Shown piece by piece: positions 1 to 9,329 of a DNA stretch of 64,000 bases. Origin of the DNA: Gordonia jacobaea (lineage in GTDB: Bacteria; Actinomycetota; Actinomycetes; Mycobacteriales; Mycobacteriaceae); the NCBI RefSeq assembly GCF_001186365.1, contig NZ_LDTZ01000018.1:186001-250000 (forward strand), written 5' to 3'. Numbering within the stretch: the stretch's first letter is position 1; each line of letters begins with the position of its first letter. Made by a program: the position numbers and the translations under genes. The notes under the pieces are model-generated. The model saw only the letters and a program-made list of their open reading frames with translations. It was not told the DNA's origin and ran no database searches.

Positions 1-135
1 CAGGAAGGTGACATCGGAGAGCTCCGGCCAGGTCATGGTGTCGACGACCGCCTCGCCGTACGCAAGATCGACGACGACCGGCGGGGCCGTCGGTGCGGCC
101 GGTGCGAGCAGTTCCCGCGGGATCGCGACGCTCAC
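1..135 (-). CDS. Type VII secretion-associated protein, N-terminal fragment
   Basis: Only the first 45 codons lie in the window; the gene runs off the left edge on the minus strand. It starts at a GTG (133-135) that overlaps the TGA stop of eccC by four bases (GTGA), so it is translationally coupled to eccC. The visible residues begin MSVAIPRELL and continue into an Ala/Pro/Val-rich stretch with no recognisable motif. In M. tuberculosis ESX-4 the gene directly after eccC4 is Rv3446c, an Ala/Val-rich type VII secretion-associated protein, and position is the main reason for this call. The fragment is too short to confirm the family. Confidence 0.55.
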   Translation of the reverse strand, partial: MSVAIPRELLAPAAPTAPPVVVDLAYGEAVVDTMTWPELSDVTFL

Positions 136-3100
136 TGATCCGCCTCGAGGGACACCTGGATCATCTCCTGCGGCCTGACCCGCGACACGAGTTCTCCGCG
201 GCCGGGCACGAGCTGCTGCATTCTGGATCGACCGACGATGTAGCCCTCGTCGCGGTCGCCGCTCATCAGCAGCACGTCGCTCGACAGGTCCTTCAGGCGG
301 GCGATCACCGGATCGAACATCGCCCGACCGACACCACCAGACCGACGTGCGAGCACGATGTGCAGTCCGATATCGCGGGCGTGCGACGCCATCTCGACCA
401 GCGGTTCGATCGGATGTCGCGCGCCGGTGGCCACCATGTCGTAGTCGTCGATGATGACGTAGATGTCGGGGCCCGACCACCAGCTACGTTCCTTCAGCTG
501 CTGCACCGTGAGGTCTTCCGGTGGCAGCCGATCACGGAAGTAGCCCGCGAGCTGGGTCATCATCGATCCCGCGTTCTCGGTCGAGCTCGCATAGCCCGCG
601 AGATGATCGCCCTCGATGATGCCCAGCATGGTCCGACGGAAATCGACGAGGACGATCTTGACCTCGTCGGGCGTCGAATTGCGCACGAGCCCGTTCACGA
701 TCGTCCTGAGCACGTTGGTCTTGCCGTGTTCGACGTCGGAGAACACCATGAAGTGCGGCTGCACGCCGAAGTCGAGGATGACGGGAGCGAGCTCGAGTTC
801 GCCGACGCCGATCGCTACCTGGTTGGGCGCCAACGTGATCGACGACGCCGCCAACAACTCGTCGACGCGCTCACGCGTGATCTCGGTGCCGAGTTTGCGA
901 ACCGGCATTGCTTGCCGGTCGGCCCCGTAGATGGTCTGCAGCTTCTCGGCGGCGTGAGCGACGCCTGCGCGTAGCGATTCCGACGAGGAGACCCCGTCGA
1001 GCCTCGGCAGCGCGATGAGCATGTGCAGCTCCTGTGCGGTGAGTCCGCGTCCTGGTCGATTTTGCGGCACCGATGCCGCCACGCGCCTGCCCATCGTCGA
1101 ATCGCTGGGGTCGCCGAGCCGCAGTTCGATCCGACTGCCCATCAGGTCGCGCATCGCCGGCTTGACCTCTGCCCATCTCGACGCCGCGATGACGACGTGG
1201 ACTCCATACGAGAGTCCCTGTGAGACAAGCGTGCTGATCTGTTCGTCGAGGAAGTCGAATTCGCCGCGGAGCACCGCGATGCCGTCGAAGACGAGGAACA
1301 CATCGCCGTGCCGGTCGTCGCCGAGAGGGTCGTCGTCGGCGAGGATTCCGGTGGCGAACCACTGCGACCGACGCGCGCGGAAATCCTGCATCGACTCGAT
1401 TCCCAAGCGCGCGAATAACAATTCGCGACGGCGCAGGATCGCCGACACCTCGGCGACCGTGCGACGCACCGCGTCGAGGTCGCCGCGCGAAGCCACCGAC
1501 CCGACGTGCGGGACACCGGTCAGACCCGCGAGGCTGCCTCCACCGAAATCGAGGCAGTAGAACTGAACCTGCTCGGGCGTGTGCGTTGCCGCCATCGACA
1601 TGACCAGAGTCCGCAGCGTCGTCGACTTGCCCGATTGCGGGCCACCGACAACCGCGACATTGCCTGCGCCGCCGGACAGGTCGAGCAGGAGCAGGTCGCG
1701 ACGCTGGTCATACGGGCGGTCGACGATGCCGACGGCAGCGACGAGATTGCCTGGTGCGGTAGCCCGGTTCACGTCCCAACCGGTAAGTGCATCGACTGTC
1801 GGCGACTCGTCGAGCGGCGGCAACCAGACACCGTGCGCCGCGGGTCCGTGTCCGGCAATCCTCCCGACAAGTGTCTGCAGCAACGTCGGAACCCCGACTC
1901 CGACGACGTCGGCACCGACGTTGCCGTTGTCACCGGAATCGCCCGACGCGCTTCCGTCGACCGCGTTCATGCCTGCAGTGCTCGCGTCGACGGCCGGCGG
2001 CTCCTCGTCGAGCAGCGCCAGCGCGGCATCGAGTACCGAACCTTGCTGCGCCACTGAGTAATCTGCCCCGCCGTAACCTGCCCCGCCGTAATCTGCACCG
2101 TCGTGGTCCGCGCCGTCGAGTGGCACCGGCAACGCCGAGAACAATTTCATCGTGGCGCGCGGACGGTCGGGGTCCTCGTCGATCTCGTCGAGGTAGGCAG
2201 ACGGCGAGTGATAGGCCCCTGACACGTACGAGGTGTTGAACCTGATCGGTTCGGCGCTGTCACATTTGAGGTATGCAGAGCCCGGGACGCTCGGCAGATG
2301 GTAGGCGTCGGGAACGCCGAGCACCGACCTCGACTCGTTGGCCGAGAAGGTCTTCAGCCCGATGCGATACGACAGGTGACTGTCGAGACCGCGCAGCTTG
2401 CCCTCCTCCAACCGCTGCGAGGCCAGCAGCAGATGGATGTGCAGAGAACGCCCGAGCCTCCCGATCGCTACGAACAGCTCCGCGAAATCGGGCTTCTGGG
2501 AAAGCAATTCGGAGAACTCGTCGACGATGATGAACAGCGCTGGCATCGGCTCGAGACGCACACCCGACGCGCGCGCACGCTCGTACTCGGCGACGTTGGC
2601 GAAGTTTCCCGAGGCACGAAGCACCTCCTGGCGACGAGTCATCTCACCGGAGAGCGCGTCCTTCATCCGATCGACCATCGCCAGCTCTTGTTCGAGGTTG
2701 GTGATGATCGCCGCGACGTGTGGCGCCCATTCGAGCCCCAGGAACGTCGCCCCGCCTTTGAAGTCGACGAGCACCAGGTTGAGTTCGGCGGGCGAATGGG
2801 TCGCCAACATCGACACGACAAGCGTGCGCAGAAACTCGGACTTCCCCGAACCCGTTGCGCCGATGCACAATCCGTGCGGCCCGGTTCCGCCGTGTGCGCT
2901 CTCTTTGATGTCGAGTTCGACGGGGGTTCCATTCGGTTGGAAACCGATCGGAACACGCAGACGATCCTTACCCGTCCGTCCGCGCCATTCGACAGCTGGA
3001 TCGAATCGGGCAACATCGTCGATGCCGAGGAGAGCGGGCAGTCCCGGGTCTCCCGCCGTGGCTTCGGAGTCCAGGTTGGCCAGGCTCGCCGCGGTTGCCA

Positions 3101-4319
3101 CATGATAGCGAGCCAGTCTGCGTGCAATGGCCTCCGCTTCGGCGATCGTCAACCCATCCATGTCGGCGAACTCCTCGATGCCGACAGCGCTTCGCGCACA
3201 AACCTTTCCGCCGCGAATCGTCAGCTCGAGTCCGCGTCTCGCCGCGAGGCCGTCGGGCGGGGCGGACAGATCGAGAACGGTCACCTGTTCGGTACCGGCA
3301 TCGTTGATCAGCCGCTCGTCACCGGCGACGTGGCCGTCGTCGATGATCACGACGAGGTGCGCTCGACCGGCGACGGGCGGCGCGGATCTGCTGAATCGAC
3401 CGCGGTCGAGTAGTTCCGCGGCAAGCGACGTCTCCAGATCAGCCAGCGACTCGAAAATCATGCGCATCGGCCCCAGTCCGTCACGGAGGCTCGGATGTCC
3501 CACGTGAGGAAGCCATTTCGTCCAGTCCCACGCCTCGCCGACGGGGTCGGAGGTGACGATCGCAATCCGCAGGTGGTCGGGCCCGTGGAACACACACAGC
3601 TCTGCGACGAGGGCGCGCACCACGTCGCGTGTCTCCCCGCGCACGCCGCCGATGTTGACTGCCGGAAACCCGCGCAGGGAGATCGACGTCGGCAATCGGT
3701 GAACGACGGAATGTGTTCGGACGAAACGGCGTAACGCCACCATCGAAACGGGCTCGAGGTCTTCGGGTGGCCCGGTCTCTGGCGGCATCAGGCGTGTCGC
3801 GAGCCCGTGCGCGCCCACACCGATCCGGACGTGTGCGAAGTCGGCATCGGATGGCCGTCGTTCCCACATCCGGCGCGTACCGATGAGCGTCGGGAGTGCG
3901 CGCGGGTCGGGATGACTCCAGGTCAGCGCTGCGCGCTGCGCGTCGACGGTGTCGCGGACCTGTTCCCGCAGTTGTCCGAGGTACCTGAAGTAGTCCTTGC
4001 GCTCCTCGTTGAGCTCCGCGGCGCGCTTACCCCCTCCCCGACCACCCGCGGCGAACATGCCGAACATCGACATGAGCATCATCAGCGGAAACATCATGAA
4101 CAGCGGGTTGCTGAGAATGTTGCGACCGCCGGTCGCGAACATCAACGCCAGCATTCCGATGACCGCGACGACCATGACGACCGGAAGCAGCTTCATCAAC
4201 AGGTTCCCGGGGACCACACGGGGAACGTCGGGCGGGGGCGCGATCGTCAACTCACCGCCGGGGGTACGCGGCATGGCGATCCGCGCACGCCGCACGAACC
4301 CCTCGGTCGTCGAAGCCAA
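132..4319 (-). CDS. eccC: ESX-4 type VII secretion ATPase EccC
   Basis: This is the FtsK/SpoIIIE-type motor of a type VII (ESX) system, which recognises and drives WXG100 substrates across the inner membrane. From a TTG start at 4319 it has 1395 residues. The N-terminus (STTEGFVRRARIAMPR, then two membrane segments at about residues 35-95) is typical of EccC. Three ATPase domains follow: a canonical Walker A GATGSGKS at about 487-494, GGPQSGKST at about 892-900 and a degenerate SDVEHGKTN at about 1194-1202. The DNA is open to 4424, but TTG 4319 follows GGGGGAGATGAG and matches the family N-terminus, so the longer start was rejected. Four tandem GGADY-like pentapeptides sit near residues 735-754 in the linker between the first two ATPase domains. 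Divergent eccD and mycP mark the ESX-4 type. Confidence 0.93.
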   Translation of the reverse strand: MASTTEGFVRRARIAMPRTPGGELTIAPPPDVPRVVPGNLLMKLLPVVMVVAVIGMLALMFATGGRNILSNPLFMMFPLMMLMSMFGMFAAGGRGGGKRAAELNEERKDYFRYLGQLREQVRDTVDAQRAALTWSHPDPRALPTLIGTRRMWERRPSDADFAHVRIGVGAHGLATRLMPPETGPPEDLEPVSMVALRRFVRTHSVVHRLPTSISLRGFPAVNIGGVRGETRDVVRALVAELCVFHGPDHLRIAIVTSDPVGEAWDWTKWLPHVGHPSLRDGLGPMRMIFESLADLETSLAAELLDRGRFSRSAPPVAGRAHLVVIIDDGHVAGDERLINDAGTEQVTVLDLSAPPDGLAARRGLELTIRGGKVCARSAVGIEEFADMDGLTIAEAEAIARRLARYHVATAASLANLDSEATAGDPGLPALLGIDDVARFDPAVEWRGRTGKDRLRVPIGFQPNGTPVELDIKESAHGGTGPHGLCIGATGSGKSEFLRTLVVSMLATHSPAELNLVLVDFKGGATFLGLEWAPHVAAIITNLEQELAMVDRMKDALSGEMTRRQEVLRASGNFANVAEYERARASGVRLEPMPALFIIVDEFSELLSQKPDFAELFVAIGRLGRSLHIHLLLASQRLEEGKLRGLDSHLSYRIGLKTFSANESRSVLGVPDAYHLPSVPGSAYLKCDSAEPIRFNTSYVSGAYHSPSAYLDEIDEDPDRPRATMKLFSALPVPLDGADHDGADYGGAGYGGADYSVAQQGSVLDAALALLDEEPPAVDASTAGMNAVDGSASGDSGDNGNVGADVVGVGVPTLLQTLVGRIAGHGPAAHGVWLPPLDESPTVDALTGWDVNRATAPGNLVAAVGIVDRPYDQRRDLLLLDLSGGAGNVAVVGGPQSGKSTTLRTLVMSMAATHTPEQVQFYCLDFGGGSLAGLTGVPHVGSVASRGDLDAVRRTVAEVSAILRRRELLFARLGIESMQDFRARRSQWFATGILADDDPLGDDRHGDVFLVFDGIAVLRGEFDFLDEQISTLVSQGLSYGVHVVIAASRWAEVKPAMRDLMGSRIELRLGDPSDSTMGRRVAASVPQNRPGRGLTAQELHMLIALPRLDGVSSSESLRAGVAHAAEKLQTIYGADRQAMPVRKLGTEITRERVDELLAASSITLAPNQVAIGVGELELAPVILDFGVQPHFMVFSDVEHGKTNVLRTIVNGLVRNSTPDEVKIVLVDFRRTMLGIIEGDHLAGYASSTENAGSMMTQLAGYFRDRLPPEDLTVQQLKERSWWSGPDIYVIIDDYDMVATGARHPIEPLVEMASHARDIGLHIVLARRSGGVGRAMFDPVIARLKDLSSDVLLMSGDRDEGYIVGRSRMQQLVPGRGELVSRVRPQEMIQVSLEADQ

Positions 4320-4445
4320 CTCATCTCCCCCACAGAACCCGGACACACGCTGCGCCTCATGGCTTCTAGCCCTGTTGAGACTTGGCTGGTCGTCGATGTC
4401 GTAGTTCGCTATGTTAACTCCCAACCGCGGGGAGAACGGACAAAC
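4320..4445. promoter_or_regulatory. Divergent eccC / eccD promoter region
   Basis: These 126 bp separate the back-to-back starts of eccC (TTG, minus) and eccD (ATG, plus). Both genes have a purine-rich Shine-Dalgarno here: GGGGGAGATGAG before eccC and GGGGAGAACGG before eccD. I see no clear -10/-35 pair or long palindrome. The arrangement implies that the two halves of the ESX-4 locus are transcribed divergently from this gap. Confidence 0.45.
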
Positions 4446-6017
4446 ATGACATCTGTGGACACGTCGAGGACGGGCGGGGGCAGCCCGGTCGGGGGCGGGC
4501 TGGTCGGGGGCAGCTCAGCCACCGAGCGCAGCGCCGGCCGTACGACGTCGATCGAGCCGGCACTCGTGCGAGTGTCGGTCCTCGGCGGCAACACCCAACT
4601 CGACGTCGGGCTCCCCGCTGCCGTGCCGGTGGCAGTGCTGATCGGCGAACTCGTCGCCCAGATCACCTCACGCATCCCGGTCCAGCGCGACCAGGACGAC
4701 CCCGACGTCGGCCCCTCGACGCAGCCACCCGACCGCCATCACCGTTGGACGCTCGCACTCGTCGGACAGCAACCGCTCGCGCCGAACCGAACGTTGTCGG
4801 AGTCAGGTGTTCGCGACGGCGACCTCCTGATGCTGCAGTCGGTCGACACCGGCGAATCGCCTGTGCTGTTCGACGACGTCGTCGACGCCGTCGCACGACT
4901 CAACGATTCGGTGTTCGCGACGTGGTCGCCGACCGCCGCGCGCTACAGCGGATACGTCGCGACCTTGGTGGCCACACTGGGTGCAGCCACATCGCTCGGC
5001 CTCACTCGACTCGGCGGAATGGGAAGCACGACAGCAATATTCGGTGCGATCGCGGCGCTGGCATTTCTTGTCGCCGCCGCGGTTGTCGCGCGACACTACG
5101 ACGACGCGCCGTCGGCAACCGTGCTGTCGGCGTCGGCCATGCCATTCGCATTCGTCACGGGCCTGTTGACGCCTCCCGGCACCTTCGGCGCCGCCCACCT
5201 GGCGCTGGGGTGCGCGCTGGTCTTGCTCGCCGCTGTCGTCTCGTATCGCGTGACCGCGGTCGGGCCGGTCACCCACAGCGCGCTGACCACTGCCGCCGCG
5301 CTGGCAGGCGGTGGAGCAGTCCTGGCGCTCGTCGCAGACGGCGTGGGTGTCGAGAAGGTGTCGGCGGTCGTGGCGGCAGTCGGCCTGTTGACCGTGTGCA
5401 CCGCATCGCGCGCGACGATCCTACTCACCAAACTGCCTGTGCCACCGGTACCGACGGCGGGCGCACCGATCGACCTCGACGTGTTCGAACCGACGCCTGC
5501 GATCGAGGGGATCGGCGCTATCGGTGCGATTGCGCTACCCAAAGTCGATGCGCTCGAACGACGCTCACATCTCGCCAACGCGTATCTGACCGGGATCATC
5601 GGCGGCGCAACCACTGTCACCGCAATAGCAGCATGTGGTACAGCCGCTCCCCTCTCGGGATTCCACGTGATCGCGGTCACATACGCGATCGTCATCGGTC
5701 TGGTCCTGTGCCTGCGTGGTCGCTCGTACAGCGACCTCGCGCAGGCGGCAACACAGATCGCCGGTGGCGCGTTGACGGTGATCGCGGTCTTCGTCGGACT
5801 CGCGGTGGGCGATCCGTCGCCGTGGGCACTCGTCGGGTTCGGCGTCGCAACGGCACTGGCTGTCGTTGCCGTGATCGTCGGCAGACTCGCTGCGGCTCAT
5901 GACTTCTCACCGATGCTGCGGCGCAGCGCAGAACTGTTCGAGTATGCGTTGCTGCTCGCGGTCATCCCGTTGCTGCTGTGGATACTCGACCTTTACCGCA
6001 TCGTGCGGGAGTTCTGA
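4446..6017 (+). CDS. eccD: ESX-4 membrane channel protein EccD
   Basis: EccD is the main multi-spanning membrane subunit of the type VII secretion pore. The 523-residue product has a poorly conserved Gly/Ser-rich N-terminus, a ubiquitin-like domain at about residues 35-125 (RVSVLGGNTQLDVGLPA onward, the YukD-like fold of EccD) and then roughly eleven hydrophobic segments to the C-terminus. The frame stays open upstream to 3807, opposite eccC, but the ATG at 4446 has a GGGGAG ribosome site and begins where EccD proteins begin. It ends two bases before the mycP start, so the two genes are cotranscribed and probably translationally coupled. An eccB gene is not seen in the window. Confidence 0.92.
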   Translation: MTSVDTSRTGGGSPVGGGLVGGSSATERSAGRTTSIEPALVRVSVLGGNTQLDVGLPAAVPVAVLIGELVAQITSRIPVQRDQDDPDVGPSTQPPDRHHRWTLALVGQQPLAPNRTLSESGVRDGDLLMLQSVDTGESPVLFDDVVDAVARLNDSVFATWSPTAARYSGYVATLVATLGAATSLGLTRLGGMGSTTAIFGAIAALAFLVAAAVVARHYDDAPSATVLSASAMPFAFVTGLLTPPGTFGAAHLALGCALVLLAAVVSYRVTAVGPVTHSALTTAAALAGGGAVLALVADGVGVEKVSAVVAAVGLLTVCTASRATILLTKLPVPPVPTAGAPIDLDVFEPTPAIEGIGAIGAIALPKVDALERRSHLANAYLTGIIGGATTVTAIAACGTAAPLSGFHVIAVTYAIVIGLVLCLRGRSYSDLAQAATQIAGGALTVIAVFVGLAVGDPSPWALVGFGVATALAVVAVIVGRLAAAHDFSPMLRRSAELFEYALLLAVIPLLLWILDLYRIVREF

Positions 6018-6019
6018 CG

Positions 6020-7402
6020 TTGGCGCGCGCACGCGCATGGTCTGTTGTGGCGGCGATGGTCTCGTGCGTCGCGGTGCTCGTATGCTCGAGTGAGGCTCCG
6101 GCGCTTGCGGTGACACCACCGATCATCGACGCCGCCGCGCTGGTCAGATCTGCACCCGTGGCACCGCCCGAAGCCACAGAGCAACGCACGCTGTGTGCCA
6201 CACCGATTGCCGCAGAAGCGTATTCGTCTGCGACGGGTGCGCAGGCGATGATGCGGCTGCCGGACGCCTGGCGATTCAGCAGGGGCACCGGACAGCGCGT
6301 CGCGGTGATCGACACCGGCGTGAGCCCGAGTCGACGACTCCCCCGGCTGACCGCGGGTGGCGACTACGTGTCGACCGGCGACGGTTTGTCCGACTGCGAC
6401 GCACACGGCACACTCGTCGCGGGCATCATCGCGGGCGCGCCGAGCAGCACCGACGCCTTTACCGGCGTGGCACCCGACGCGTCGATCATCTCGATTCGTC
6501 AGTCGAGTACAGCGTTCGGCGCCAAGCGTTCTCGCGGTTCCGACGATCCGAACGTGGGAAGTGGATACGGCTCGGTCCGCACGCTCGCCAACGCGGTGGT
6601 CCGCGCCGTCGACCTCGGCGCAACGGTCATCAACATCTCGGAGGTGGCGTGTGCCGCCGTAGGGTCCAAGCTCAACGACCGATCGCTCGGCGCCGCAGTG
6701 AGATACGCGCACACGCGCGACGTCGTTGTCGTCGTCGCCGCGGGCAATCTGACGCGTGATTCGGCATGTTCGAGTCAGAATCCGATCCCCAGCGGAGACG
6801 ACCCGACGGGCTGGCGTTCGGTCTCGATGATCGCGAGCCCCGCATGGTTCTCGCCGTATGTGCTCACGGTCGGCTCCGTGGACGCGGGCACCGGCGCTCC
6901 CAGCGATTTCAGCATCAACGGACCGTGGGTGTCTGTAGCGGCACCGGGAACCGACGTCGTCAGCATCGACGGTTCGGGTCGGGTCGTGTATGCGCAGCAG
7001 GATCAGTCGGGTCCAATCCCCTTGCGCGGCACCAGCTTTTCGACCGCCTACGTGAGCGGCCTCGTCGCGCTTGTCCGTGCTCGATACCCGCGACTGACCG
7101 CCGCCGCGGTCATCGATCGTGTCACCAGAACGGCCCACGCGCCGGGTAACGGTCGCGATACCCGTATCGGATTCGGAGTCGTTGACCCCGTCGCGGCGCT
7201 CACCGCAGAACTCGACGACACCCCGCGCGCCGACGCCGTCGCACATCCGATCGCAGCGCCACCGTCACCACCGCCGCCCGATCACACCGCTCGCAACGTC
7301 GCCCTGCTCGGCACGGGAGCGGCCGCGGTGCTCATCATCGTGGTTCTCGCACTCGCGCTGCCACATCGACGCACCCGCACGCTCAGTCCGGACGAGTACT
7401 GA
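6020..7402 (+). CDS. mycP: Type VII secretion mycosin protease MycP
   Basis: Mycosins are membrane-anchored subtilisin-like serine proteases needed for stable ESX complexes. From a TTG start at 6020, two bases after the eccD stop and preceded by CGGGAG, the product has 460 residues. It has a signal peptide (hydrophobic run to about residue 32 ending ALA), catalytic Asp98 in VAVIDTG, His129 in DAHGTLVAG, the oxyanion Asn in VVAAGN and Ser339 in RGTSFSTAY. A Pro-rich linker leads to a C-terminal membrane helix at about 426-447 and a short basic tail. All catalytic residues are present, so it should be active. The frame extends upstream into eccD, but those codons lack a signal sequence. Confidence 0.93.
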   Translation: MARARAWSVVAAMVSCVAVLVCSSEAPALAVTPPIIDAAALVRSAPVAPPEATEQRTLCATPIAAEAYSSATGAQAMMRLPDAWRFSRGTGQRVAVIDTGVSPSRRLPRLTAGGDYVSTGDGLSDCDAHGTLVAGIIAGAPSSTDAFTGVAPDASIISIRQSSTAFGAKRSRGSDDPNVGSGYGSVRTLANAVVRAVDLGATVINISEVACAAVGSKLNDRSLGAAVRYAHTRDVVVVVAAGNLTRDSACSSQNPIPSGDDPTGWRSVSMIASPAWFSPYVLTVGSVDAGTGAPSDFSINGPWVSVAAPGTDVVSIDGSGRVVYAQQDQSGPIPLRGTSFSTAYVSGLVALVRARYPRLTAAAVIDRVTRTAHAPGNGRDTRIGFGVVDPVAALTAELDDTPRADAVAHPIAAPPSPPPPDHTARNVALLGTGAAAVLIIVVLALALPHRRTRTLSPDEY

Positions 7403-7428
7403 CTCGCCGGGAGTACAACAGGCGTCGG

Positions 7429-8385
7429 CTACTTCGACGACGTCCGCGCGGGCCGCAACTCGCGCGGCAGTGCGAACGTCAGCGTCTCCTCGGCGGTGTT
7501 GACCTTCTCGACCGTGTTGTAGCCGCGCTCGGCGAGGTAGTCGAGCACTCCGCGCACCAAGACCTCGGGCACCGACGCACCGGAGGTGACGCCGACAGTC
7601 GAGACGCCATCGAGCCACGAGTCGTCGATCTCGCGGGCGTAGTCGACAAGGTGGCCGTCCTTGGCGCCGTTCTGCACCGCGACCTCGACAAGCCGCACCG
7701 AGTTCGACGAGTTCTTGGACCCCACCACGATCACCAGATCGCACTGCGGAGCCATCGCCTTCACCGCGACCTGGCGGTTCTGCGTGGCGTAGCAGATGTC
7801 GTCGCTCGGCGGGTCGTTCAGAAGGGGGAACTTCTCCCGCAGCCGCCGCACGGTTTCCATCGTCTCGTCGACCGACAGTGTGGTCTGCGAGAGCCAGATC
7901 ACCTTGGACTCGTCGCGCACGGTCACCTTGTCGACGCTGTCGGGGCCGTCGACGATCTGGATGTGCTCAGGAGCCTCGCCGGAGGTTCCCTCGACCTCTT
8001 CGTGGCCCTCGTGACCGATCAGCAGGATGTCGTAATCGTCGCGGGCGAAGCGCTTGGCCTCCTGGTGCACCTTGGTGACCAGCGGACAGGTGGCGTCGAT
8101 GGTCTTGAGACTGCGGGCCGCAGCCGTGCGATGCACCTCCGGCGACACCCCGTGCGCGGAGAAGACGACGATCGCACCCTCCGGTACCTCGTCGGTCTCG
8201 CCGACGAACACGGCGCCACGCTCGGTGAGCGTGTCCACGACGTGCCTGTTGTGAACGATCTCTTTACGCACGTAGACCGGTGCTCCGTGCTTGTCCAGGG
8301 CGCGTTCGACGGTCTCGACCGCACGGTCGACGCCCGCGCAGTAACCACGCGGCTCGGCCAGCAGGACACGCTTGGGTTCAGACAT
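7429..8385 (-). CDS. ispH: 4-hydroxy-3-methylbut-2-enyl diphosphate reductase IspH
   Basis: IspH (LytB) is the last enzyme of the MEP pathway, reducing HMBPP to IPP and DMAPP with a 4Fe-4S cluster. The 318-residue protein carries the three cluster cysteines in their usual contexts: Cys16 (EPRGYCAGV), Cys100 ([11 protein letters not shown]) and Cys198 (CYATQNRQ), plus the substrate loop [12 protein letters not shown]. The start was set at ATG 8385 because a -10-like TACCCT lies exactly seven bases upstream, suggesting a leaderless mRNA; the frame is open to 8427 without better support. It is divergent from the lipid-droplet protein and xseAB, as in M. tuberculosis, where lytB2 faces Rv1109c-xseA-xseB. 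Confidence 0.95.
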   Translation of the reverse strand: MSEPKRVLLAEPRGYCAGVDRAVETVERALDKHGAPVYVRKEIVHNRHVVDTLTERGAVFVGETDEVPEGAIVVFSAHGVSPEVHRTAAARSLKTIDATCPLVTKVHQEAKRFARDDYDILLIGHEGHEEVEGTSGEAPEHIQIVDGPDSVDKVTVRDESKVIWLSQTTLSVDETMETVRRLREKFPLLNDPPSDDICYATQNRQVAVKAMAPQCDLVIVVGSKNSSNSVRLVEVAVQNGAKDGHLVDYAREIDDSWLDGVSTVGVTSGASVPEVLVRGVLDYLAERGYNTVEKVNTAEETLTFALPRELRPARTSSK

Positions 8386-8398
8386 GGTCTCCAGGGTA
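8386..8398 (-). promoter_or_regulatory. Predicted leaderless promoter -10 of ispH
   Basis: On the minus strand TACCCT (8393-8398) is followed by seven bases and then the ispH ATG. This TANNNT-N7-ATG spacing is the usual form of leaderless promoters in Mycobacteriales. No convincing -35 was found. Confidence 0.35.
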
Positions 8399-8468
8399 CG
8401 TGGTGTCATGCCCGCGAACCGCCGCACTTCGGGTTGGTGTGACGCAGACCAGATGGCAGAGTGTTGTC

Positions 8469-9329
8469 ATGGTTCGCGCACCCTATCCTGCACGTATCGC
8501 CGCAGGTCTCATCGTCGTGGCAATCGAAGAGACCCGCCGACTGCCGACTCGCCTGTTCACGCTGCCCATGACAGCGGTTAGTCAGACGCTGCAAGCCGGT
8601 ATGCGGGCACAGCAGCAGATCGCCGAGCTGGCCATCAAGGGCGACGAGGCGCTCGACCTTCTCTTCGACAAACCCGACGAACAGCCCGAGTGGGCACGCT
8701 TCGACGAAGACGAGCTGACCGAGATCGACCCCGGGACGCCCATCGAGAGTCCGGACACCGAACCAACCGTGACCCGGACCGCCCAGGTCACGACGCTGCA
8801 CGCGGCACCGAAGATGACTGCGAAGTCGTCCACTGAGCCCGCCGCGGCGCACAAGAGTTCGGCCGACAAGAGTTCGGCGCAGAAGAAGTCGGCCCATAAG
8901 GACACAGCGACAAAAGCCCCGAAGGCCACGGCCGAGACGAGCACGGCGACCAAGAACTCGACGCCCGCGAAGGCCACCCCCAAGGCGGAACCCGCTAAGA
9001 CCGCGACACCGGCGTCGTCGAAGACCACCGAGGCCGCGGCGCCCCGTGCCGACGCAGGGCGGTTCGCGCTCTACAGCTCCGCACCCGCCGACCTCATCGC
9101 AGGTGAGACAGCCCCCACGGACGACAACCTCTCCGACGTCGACAAGCCGGAGATCGTCGAGTTCATCGAGTACGACACCCTGACGCTGGCCCAACTGCGC
9201 GCCAAATTGCGGGCCGTCGACCTCGACGACCTCACCGCGTTGGTCACGTACGAGACGGCGACAAAGAACCGGGCGCCGTTCATCACGATGCTCGACAACC
9301 GGATCACCGCCCAGAACAAGCGGTCGTGA
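8469..9329 (+). CDS. Lipid droplet-associated protein (MLDS / Rv1109c-like)
   Basis: Homologues at this locus (Rv1109c of M. tuberculosis; MLDS of Rhodococcus) coat triacylglycerol droplets; the assignment rests on sequence features plus position beside ispH and xseAB. The 286-residue protein has three parts: an amphipathic N-terminus ([20 protein letters not shown], then the [20 protein letters not shown] helix), a low-complexity Lys/Ala/Thr/Ser middle at about residues 125-195, and a conserved C-terminal module ([18 protein letters not shown] ... FITMLDNRI). The Lys/Ala region is reminiscent of heparin-binding or histone-like tails and could bind DNA or phosphates. The ATG at 8469 is the first start giving the conserved N-terminus. 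Its stop overlaps the xseA GTG by four bases. Confidence 0.75.
   Translation: MVRAPYPARIAAGLIVVAIEETRRLPTRLFTLPMTAVSQTLQAGMRAQQQIAELAIKGDEALDLLFDKPDEQPEWARFDEDELTEIDPGTPIESPDTEPTVTRTAQVTTLHAAPKMTAKSSTEPAAAHKSSADKSSAQKKSAHKDTATKAPKATAETSTATKNSTPAKATPKAEPAKTATPASSKTTEAAAPRADAGRFALYSSAPADLIAGETAPTDDNLSDVDKPEIVEFIEYDTLTLAQLRAKLRAVDLDDLTALVTYETATKNRAPFITMLDNRITAQNKRS

Noticed and set aside
3807-4445. Upstream extension of EccD
   Set aside because: It overlaps eccC on the other strand, lacks family residues, and the ATG at 4446 has a good ribosome site.
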